The translations under genes and the position numbers were made by a program. From contig JAKAPB010000019.1 of NCBI GenBank assembly GCA_021823045.1, positions 1-12,543 on the forward strand: DNA of 12,543 nucleotides, in the 5' to 3' direction. The notes below the pieces were generated by a model that did not search any database, was not told the DNA's origin, and saw only the letters and a list, made by a program, of their open reading frames with translations. Shown in pieces: positions 7,388 to 12,543 of this stretch; position 1 is the first letter of the stretch; every line of letters starts with the position of its first letter. This DNA comes from Actinomycetes bacterium (lineage in GTDB: Bacteria > Actinomycetota > Acidimicrobiia > Acidimicrobiales > Acidimicrobiaceae).

Positions 7388-7460
7388 GGTCGAGTAGCTC
7401 AGCTGGTAGAGCGCACGCCTGAAAAGCGTGAGGTCACCGGATCGACACCGGTCTCGACCA
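7388..7460 (+). tRNA. tRNA-Phe (anticodon GAA)
   Basis: A 73-base cloverleaf. The acceptor GGTCGAG pairs with CTCGACC (7453–7459) and the discriminator is A7460. The anticodon stem CACGC/GCGTG surrounds CTGAAAA with GAA at 7421–7423. The T-stem is ACCGG/CCGGT. The T-loop reads ATCGACA (7441–7447), so position 54 is A instead of the usual T, while T55, C56 and A58 are normal. CCA is not encoded (CTT follows). It is the last tRNA of the cluster. Confidence 0.95.
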
Positions 7461-7517
7461 CTTGGCCAATCGAGTCCGCCCTGCCCTTCTGGCAGGTGGA
7501 ACTCTACGGCCGACTAT

Positions 7518-7560
7518 AGATGACAAAGGGGACCGGGTGCATCGGTCCCCTTTGTCATCT
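7518..7560. terminator. Perfect 18-bp hairpin after the tRNA cluster
   Basis: An exact inverted repeat: 7518–7535 pairs base for base with 7543–7560 around a 7-base loop (GGTGCAT). It lies 57 bases after tRNA-Phe and 54 bases beyond the stop of the convergent E1 gene. There is no T-run on either strand, so it may act as a bidirectional barrier, as a transcript-end or processing structure, or as a terminator that does not need a U-tract. Confidence 0.6.
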
Positions 7561-7576
7561 CGGTCGAGTGACATCT

Positions 7577-7600
7577 CCCCTCGCTTGCCGAGGGGGGTTT
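7577..7600 (+). terminator. GC-rich hairpin with a short T-run
   Basis: CCCCTCG (7577–7583) and CGAGGGG (7589–7595) form a 7-bp stem with loop CTTGC. It is followed by GG and TTT on the plus strand. It looks like an intrinsic terminator for the rightward tRNA transcript, second in line after the 18-bp hairpin. The T-run is short, so efficiency is uncertain. Confidence 0.5.
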
Positions 7601-7614
7601 GACTTCAGATTGGC

Positions 7615-9699
7615 TCAAAAGGCCAAAAGCTCCGACACCACTTTGACGATCTTGTCGGTGGTGATCGAAACCTCCTCTTCGAGGCTCTTTGCGAATCCAA
7701 CCGCTGGTACGTCGGGCATCGCCAGTCTCATCACCGGAGCGTCAAGACCCCAAAAGGCTTCCTCTGCGATGATCGCTGCAACCTCGGCACCCACGCCAAA
7801 GGAGATGTTGTCCTCATGAACGATCAGGACCTTGGCACAACGCATTGCAGAGTCGACTATCGCCTCGATATCAAGCGGAGCTATCGTCCTCAAGTCCAGC
7901 ACCTCCACACTGGCTCCTAGATCCTCTTGCACCCTCTGCGCAGCGACAATAGCGTAATGCGCCATCAACCCGTAGGTGATTATTGTCGCATCCTTGCCCG
8001 GCCTAGAGATCCTGGCTTTGCCTAGCGGTACACGGTGCTGATTGCCCCTCGGGAGGAGTCCCTTCACAATGCGGTAGGCCTTTTTATGTTCCAGAAAAAG
8101 AACGGGAGCTGGGTCCTCAACTGCGCTCCTCAGTAACCCGGCCAAGTCCGCTGGGGTGGAGGGCATCACCACCTTTAGCCCGGGAACATGAGCGAAGAAC
8201 GCCTCGATCGACTGTGAGTGGTAGAGCGCTCCGTGGACCCCGGCGCCATATGGAACCCTAATGACCATCGGCGCATCAAATGCACCTTTGGACCTGTAGT
8301 GAATCCTGGCTGCCTCAGAGACAATCTGGTCGAAGGCCGAGTGGATAAAGTCTGCGAACTGAATCTCGATGATCGGTCGCCTCCCAACCATCGCTAGACC
8401 GATTCCAATTCCGACCAGAGACGACTCGGCTAGAGGCGAATCTATGATTCGATCTTCGCCAAACTCGGCTAAAAGACCCTCTGTAGCTTTAAAGACACCT
8501 CCGTTTTTCCCTATATCTTCTCCAAGGAACATCACCTGCGGATCTTCGAGGAGCAGTTGGTGCTCCGTGCGACGTAGGGCTTCGATGTAGGTAACCACGT
8601 CAGAATCTTCCGGGTCTACTTCGGTCTCTTCGGGTTGTTCGTGGTAGGGGAAGACGAGGTCATAGACCGAATCCGGCCTCGGGTCCCTCGCCTCTTGCGC
8701 CCGAGCGACATCCTGGTCGATCTGTATCGCTATCTGCGACGTCCACTCCTCTGTGTCACCTGGCGTAATAAGGCCCACCGACTCGAGGTAATTCTTGGTA
8801 ATGATCAGGGGGTCGTTTCTCTTAGCCTCGTCCACCTCGGCCTGATCTCGATAAAACTTGTCGTCGTCGTCGGATGTGTGAGGCAAAAATCGATAGGTGT
8901 GCGCCTCTATCAGCGTCGGACCTTCGCCGGATCGGGCCCTGGCCCACGCCCTGGTCACTGCGTCATAGACCGCAACCGGATCGTTCCCATTTACCGCCTC
9001 CCCGGGGAATCCATAGCTCGCAGCTCTTATGTATAAGTCCTTGACCGCCGACTCTTTGGCCAGGGGAACTGAGATCGCATAGCCGTTGTTTTCGCAGAGA
9101 AAAATGATCGGCAATTTGTGTATGCCGGCAAAGTTCAGCGTCTCATGGAAGTCTCCTTTTGAGGTTGCACCATCACCGAAACTGGCTAAGACAACGGAGT
9201 CTTTCCCAGCGAGTTTGATATCCAAAGCCGCTCCTGCGGCATGAGGAAGTTGCGTTGCAATCGGCGACGACCCGGTCAGGATCCGGAGCCTTTCATTGGC
9301 CCAATGCGAAGGCATCTGTCGACCTCCCGAGGAGGGATCGTCTTCCTTGGCAAATAGTCCCAAAAAAATCTCGTATGGCGACATACCCATTGCCATGACC
9401 ATACCTAGATCTCGGTAGTAGGGAGAGACCACGTCTTTACCGACACTAAGCGCATTAGCAGCGGCGACCTGTACCGCTTCATGTCCGGATGCTGGCACCA
9501 TAAACGGAGCTTTCCCCATGCGATTCAGTGCGAGACATTTCAAATCGACCGCCCTGGCGAGCATCATCTGACGGTATATCCCGATCATCCTTGCGTCAGT
9601 CAGGCCGACTTGGATGTGTTTGTTGACAGGATCTTTCGACATCTCAGACGAGGCGGCAGCCACCTGTATCGGTTTAGTAGACTTTCTGAACCATCCCAT
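7615..9699 (-). CDS. Fused E1 alpha/beta subunit of a 2-oxoacid dehydrogenase, probably branched-chain
   Basis: Thiamine-diphosphate decarboxylase component that feeds acyl groups to a lipoyl E2; here alpha and beta are one chain of 694 residues. Numbered from the ATG at 9699: the alpha part (about 35–350) has the TPP/Mg motif GDGATSKGDF (175–184) ending in ENNGYAI (203–209) and the flexible loop PHTSDDDD (273–280). The beta part (about 370–690) has FLGEDIG (391–397), SPLAESSLVGIGIG (421–434) and YHSQSIEAFFAHVPG (493–507). The PHTSDDDD loop is like that of BkdA-type enzymes, so 2-oxoisovalerate and related acids are favoured over pyruvate (inference). The frame is open for 16 more codons to an ATG at 9747. 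I prefer 9699 because GGGGG lies 8 bases upstream of it, while nothing similar precedes 9747. No E2, E3 or regulator gene is adjacent, so the partners must be elsewhere. Confidence 0.92.
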   Translation of the reverse strand: MGWFRKSTKPIQVAAASSEMSKDPVNKHIQVGLTDARMIGIYRQMMLARAVDLKCLALNRMGKAPFMVPASGHEAVQVAAANALSVGKDVVSPYYRDLGMVMAMGMSPYEIFLGLFAKEDDPSSGGRQMPSHWANERLRILTGSSPIATQLPHAAGAALDIKLAGKDSVVLASFGDGATSKGDFHETLNFAGIHKLPIIFLCENNGYAISVPLAKESAVKDLYIRAASYGFPGEAVNGNDPVAVYDAVTRAWARARSGEGPTLIEAHTYRFLPHTSDDDDKFYRDQAEVDEAKRNDPLIITKNYLESVGLITPGDTEEWTSQIAIQIDQDVARAQEARDPRPDSVYDLVFPYHEQPEETEVDPEDSDVVTYIEALRRTEHQLLLEDPQVMFLGEDIGKNGGVFKATEGLLAEFGEDRIIDSPLAESSLVGIGIGLAMVGRRPIIEIQFADFIHSAFDQIVSEAARIHYRSKGAFDAPMVIRVPYGAGVHGALYHSQSIEAFFAHVPGLKVVMPSTPADLAGLLRSAVEDPAPVLFLEHKKAYRIVKGLLPRGNQHRVPLGKARISRPGKDATIITYGLMAHYAIVAAQRVQEDLGASVEVLDLRTIAPLDIEAIVDSAMRCAKVLIVHEDNISFGVGAEVAAIIAEEAFWGLDAPVMRLAMPDVPAVGFAKSLEEEVSITTDKIVKVVSELLAF

Positions 9700-10129
9700 A
9701 ATTTCTACCCCCGAAAACTTGACATCACACACGGACATCGATGTCATAAGGACTGCTATTTGACTCTAAAGGAGCCCATCAAGTTACGCCAAAGTTAGCG
9801 GCCAGCGACATATACAAAAAGCTACCGCTTTGCGACCCCAAATCCCGATCTCTACTGATGATGTCTCGCTAAAAACTAGCATCACCCAATACGACCACAT
9901 TGGACAATCTATGGCTGTTTTGCTTCCCAAGAACGGAATTTGGAAGCCCATCGGTATAAAAGCCTAATATTACCTATCAATATCTTCGATAAATCGTGAC
10001 GCTGCTCACCATTGCTGCAGATGACGGCTCTTTTATAGCAATTTCCCAAAAATGACAAAAAACAGAGTTCTCCCTTATAACCGCTAAGAAATAAGTGAAT
10101 TTGCCCGGTGATACAGATAGGCTTTGCCC
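9700..10129. other. Divergent intergenic region, AT-richer than its surroundings
   Basis: A 430-base spacer between the divergently transcribed E1 and malic enzyme genes. It is visibly richer in A and T than the coding regions, especially 9950–10100. No protein-like frame was found. It holds the promoter candidate at 10052–10081 on the right. I could not identify a convincing promoter for the E1 gene, nor a riboswitch or operator. Confidence 0.55.
10052..10081 (+). promoter_or_regulatory. Probable promoter of the malic enzyme gene
   Basis: ATGACA (10052–10057, one mismatch to TTGACA) and TATAAC (10076–10081, one mismatch to TATAAT) are separated by 18 bases. Transcription would begin near 10088, giving a leader of about 42 bases that includes AGATAGG, 8 bases before the start at 10130. 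It lies in the AT-rich part of the spacer. Confidence 0.5.
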
Positions 10130-11536
10130 ATGAACACGCCCAACGTTTCACACTCGGTTACTCTCAGGGTAGAATTGAGTCATCGCCCGGGCTCTCTCGG
10201 TCGTCTCACTACAGCCATCGGCGACGCAGGTGGCAATATTCTGGGACTAGACATTGTCGAAGTACTCGGAGACGTAATCGTCAGGGATGTAACGGTACTC
10301 GCAGCAGATGCAGAGCACGCAACAGCAATACGCCAGGCGGTAGAAGAGGCAGAAGGCGTTCATGTAAGGACGGTACTGGACAGGACATTTCGCCTGCACC
10401 TCGGTGGGAAAATAGAAGTTCGCGGAAAACACCCGATTACAAGCCGTGACGACCTATCCATGGCCTATACCCCAGGTGTCGCCCGAGTATGCATGGAGAT
10501 TGCAGAAAAGCCGGTGGAGGTCCATCGTTACACAATCAAGTCCAATTCCGTCGCTGTGGTAACAGATGGCACCGCAGTCTTAGGACTCGGCAATATCGGA
10601 CCTCATGCGGCTATTCCGGTGATGGAGGGGAAAGCCCAGCTGTTCAAGGAGTTCGCCGGAATCGACGCCTTTCCGATCTGCCTGAAGGTCGACTCCACTC
10701 AGGCACTAATTGAAGCCGTTGAGAGCTTGGAGCCGGTTTTTGGCGGGATCAACCTCGAAGACATTGCGGCTCCCCGCTGTTTTGAAGTCGAAGATATCCT
10801 AAAGTCTCGACTAGACATACCGGTCTTTCACGACGACCAACACGGAACCGCTGTTGTCGTACTTGCGGCGCTTCGTAATGCGCTTAGGGTGATCGACAAG
10901 AGGATGTCCGATCTTTCGATCGTCATCGCCGGAGCCGGCGCAGCTGGGGTGGCCATCGCAAAGATTCTCACCAATGCCGGGGCCCCGAATGTTATGGTCG
11001 CCGATCGCAAAGGGCTGATCTTCGAAGGTCGTGAGGACTTCACCGGGATGAAGCAGTGGCTCGCAGAAAAGACCAACCCAGATCGGAAGATGGGTTCGGT
11101 CGGTGAGGCGCTCGCTGGTGCGGATCTATTCGTAGGAGTATCCGGGCCCGGGATCGTTCACCGAGAGGATATCCTTCGCATGGGCAAGAATCCGATCGTC
11201 TTTGGCCTCGCTAACCCTACCCCAGAAGTAATGCCCGAAGAGATCGAGGGCATTGCTGCGGTAATAGCGACTGGCCGTTCCGACTATCCGAATCAGATCA
11301 ACAACGTGCTGTGCTTCCCGGGAATCTTCAGGGGGGCACTCGACGCAGGAGCTATGAGCATCACCGAGGCGATGAAACTAGCGGCAGCGACTGCGATAGC
11401 GAATTCGGTAGGTGAAGACGAACTCTCCCCCAGCTACGTCGTTCCGAGCGTCTTCAACAAGTCGGTTGCACAGATGGTCGCACAGTCGGTTGCAGAAGCC
11501 GCCCGTCACGACGGAGTGATAAGGCACACACCATAG
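10130..11536 (+). CDS. Malic enzyme with N-terminal ACT domain
   Basis: Oxidative decarboxylase converting malate to pyruvate and CO2 with NAD(P) and a divalent metal, cytoplasmic; 468 residues. Residues about 9–88 form an ACT domain, an amino-acid or small-ligand sensor, with [14 protein letters not shown] at 13–26. The malic N-domain has AYTPGVA with Tyr113 (112–118), the long [12 protein letters not shown] (137–148), Lys168 in EGKAQLF, metal ligands in NLEDI (208–212) and FHDDQHG (233–239). The NAD(P)-binding domain has AGAGAAGVA (267–275), ANPTPEV (361–367) and [11 protein letters not shown] (382–392). All catalytic motifs are present. The ATG at 10130 is chosen over an in-frame TTG at 10124 because of the AGATAGG 8 bases upstream. 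Cofactor preference is not certain from sequence. ACT fusion suggests allosteric control by an amino acid or similar metabolite (inference). Confidence 0.95.
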   Translation: MNTPNVSHSVTLRVELSHRPGSLGRLTTAIGDAGGNILGLDIVEVLGDVIVRDVTVLAADAEHATAIRQAVEEAEGVHVRTVLDRTFRLHLGGKIEVRGKHPITSRDDLSMAYTPGVARVCMEIAEKPVEVHRYTIKSNSVAVVTDGTAVLGLGNIGPHAAIPVMEGKAQLFKEFAGIDAFPICLKVDSTQALIEAVESLEPVFGGINLEDIAAPRCFEVEDILKSRLDIPVFHDDQHGTAVVVLAALRNALRVIDKRMSDLSIVIAGAGAAGVAIAKILTNAGAPNVMVADRKGLIFEGREDFTGMKQWLAEKTNPDRKMGSVGEALAGADLFVGVSGPGIVHREDILRMGKNPIVFGLANPTPEVMPEEIEGIAAVIATGRSDYPNQINNVLCFPGIFRGALDAGAMSITEAMKLAAATAIANSVGEDELSPSYVVPSVFNKSVAQMVAQSVAEAARHDGVIRHTP

Positions 11537-11659
11537 AGCTAGCAGATTGCGCCATCCATCGACGCTAAGGCTCCAAAAAAGTCCTCTAAAATCTTGCGGT
11601 TCCCCAGAGGCTATAGCCCGGATCCTCGAGTAAGTAGCCGTAACTTACGGTCGTCCTAG

Positions 11660-11697
11660 AAAGCTCGGTGCTCATCACAAATCACCTCTGGAGCTTT
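11660..11697. repeat. Inverted repeat between convergent genes
   Basis: AAAGCTC (11660–11666) and GAGCTTT (11691–11697) can pair across a 24-base loop in the 203-base gap between the malic enzyme and the methyltransferase. It ends in TTTATAAAG. It might be a weak bidirectional terminator; the long loop makes this doubtful. A smaller GTAAGT/ACTTAC pair lies just upstream near 11630–11648. Confidence 0.25.
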
Positions 11698-11739
11698 ATA
11701 AAGTGCGGTATTCAATGCGTCCGCATCCACCCTACAGGT

Positions 11740-12543
11740 TTAACTCGGAGGTGAAGATAGCTCAAGTAATTGCTGCACATTTAGCATGGACGCTGCTTCC
11801 TTCGCTAGCTTGATACGGCCTTCAGCAAGGTCCACATATCTTGCGTCAACCTCGACGCCAACATAATGTCTGTTTGTCTTCAGACAGGCCAGTGCGGTCT
11901 GCCCAGCCCCCATGAAGGGATCTAGCACAATATCGCCCACGTAAGTATTTAGCTCGATCACGCGCCTTGGGAGCTCTATCGGGAAAGGTGCCGGATGCCC
12001 AACTCTTTTAGCCGACTCAGGCGGGAAATACCAGGTGTCCAAGGTCAATAACCGGAACTCTTCACCGGAGATCGAATCAAGGTAAGGGAGGCCCATCTTC
12101 TGTCGGGTCTTTTTAGAATGCACCCTGGAAAAACTCCCCTTTGATCCGACGATGATTCTTTCAGTAACATCTCGCAGTACGGGATTCGATGCAGACTGGT
12201 AGGATCCCCAGGCACAGCTTCCGTTGGCACCTTTGCCTTTGATCCACAAGATCTCGCCCCGCATGAGAAAACCCAGCTCATCCTGGAGGATCGTGACCAA
12301 ATCGGCTGAAAGTGATCTGTAGGGCTTTCTCCCTAGGTTGGCAACATTGACTGCGACTCTGCCGCCCGGTTCCAGAACCCGATAACACTCAGCAAATACA
12401 TCTTTGAGCATCTCCAGGTATTCGAGGTAGTCACCCGGGATATGGCCACCCCTGATCGACTCCTCATACTCCTTGCCGACGAAATAGGGTGGCGAGGTAA
12501 CCACCAATGCGACGCAGTTGTCTGGCAAGAGACTCAAGTCACG
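11740..12543 (-). CDS. Site-specific DNA methyltransferase, beta class (5' end beyond the window)
   Basis: Amino-methyltransferase (N4-cytosine or N6-adenine) using S-adenosylmethionine. The frame is open to the right edge and reads RDLSLLPDN, typical of sequence just after a family N-terminus, so the true start lies outside; a TTG at 12537 is only an internal codon. Counting residues from that TTG: the catalytic motif IV TSPPYF (14–19), the region TLDTWYFPPESAKRVGHPAPFP (165–186) and the AdoMet-binding motif DPFMGAGQT (206–214). Motif IV before motif I defines the beta class. A serine/threonine before PPY is commoner in N4-cytosine enzymes, though not decisive. The C-terminal tail after GVEVDARYVDLA is ordinary. 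The target sequence cannot be read. No restriction enzyme is visible in the window, but a partner could lie beyond the edge. Confidence 0.9.
   Translation of the reverse strand, partial: RDLSLLPDNCVALVVTSPPYFVGKEYEESIRGGHIPGDYLEYLEMLKDVFAECYRVLEPGGRVAVNVANLGRKPYRSLSADLVTILQDELGFLMRGEILWIKGKGANGSCAWGSYQSASNPVLRDVTERIIVGSKGSFSRVHSKKTRQKMGLPYLDSISGEEFRLLTLDTWYFPPESAKRVGHPAPFPIELPRRVIELNTYVGDIVLDPFMGAGQTALACLKTNRHYVGVEVDARYVDLAEGRIKLAKEAASMLNVQQLLELSSPPS

Noticed and set aside
7474..7500. Short CCTGCC/GGCAGG hairpin just after tRNA-Phe as a terminator
   Set aside because: The stem is only 6 bp with no T-run, and stronger hairpins follow at 7518 and 7577.
9700..9747. Upstream ATG of the E1 fusion
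   Set aside because: It has no ribosome binding site, whereas the ATG at 9699 has a G-run 8 bases upstream. It is not excluded, because the frame is open.
10124..10129. TTG start two codons before the malic enzyme ATG
   Set aside because: The ATG at 10130 is better placed relative to AGATAGG.
12535..12537. TTG as the true start of the methyltransferase
   Set aside because: The same frame continues to the window edge with family-like residues, so the gene is truncated by the window.

Overview
The window reads as a chromosomal stretch of a medium-GC bacterium, most likely an actinobacterium. Three things point there. The tRNA order Glu(TTC)–Asp(GTC)–Phe(GAA) is a familiar actinobacterial cluster. 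CCA is encoded on only some of the tRNAs. One gene fuses an S51-like domain to a cysteinyl-tRNA-synthetase-type tail, an architecture I associate with actinobacteria. By eye the GC is about 50–55%, low for the phylum, so a mid-GC lineage such as the acidophilic Acidimicrobiia is a reasonable guess but not proven. No transposase, integrase, phage gene or CRISPR array is visible.

Layout from left to right. 1–309 is a leader region without a convincing gene. 310–2991 (+) holds two tightly spaced Gfo/Idh/MocA oxidoreductases, the first with about 200 extra N-terminal residues. 3060–4292 (-) is a CoA-transferase of the acetyl-CoA hydrolase/4-hydroxybutyrate CoA-transferase family, convergent with the pair. 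4545–6703 (+) is a translationally coupled pair: an alpha/beta hydrolase whose stop overlaps the GTG start of the S51-like/CysRS-tail fusion. 6758–7460 (+) carries tRNA-Glu, a 459-base gap, tRNA-Asp and tRNA-Phe, followed by two hairpins. 7615–9699 (-) is a single-chain E1 alpha+beta subunit of a 2-oxoacid dehydrogenase, probably branched-chain. A 430-base AT-richer spacer follows. 10130–11536 (+) is an ACT-domain malic enzyme. 11740 to the right edge (-) is a beta-class DNA methyltransferase, cut off at its N-terminus.

Most named genes are central or peripheral carbon metabolism: sugar or polyol oxidation, CoA transfer, 2-oxoacid decarboxylation and malate decarboxylation. They look like separate transcription units rather than one pathway.

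The observations most worth following up are these: a tRNA-Glu whose T-arm departs from consensus at positions 55, 58 and 61; a tRNA-Phe with A54; the S51-like/CysRS-tail fusion lying 54 bases upstream of that tRNA-Glu; the fused oxidoreductase; and a roughly threefold excess of GATC. I did not find a complete, clearly new multi-gene system. The coupled hydrolase/fusion pair next to the odd tRNA is the nearest candidate.
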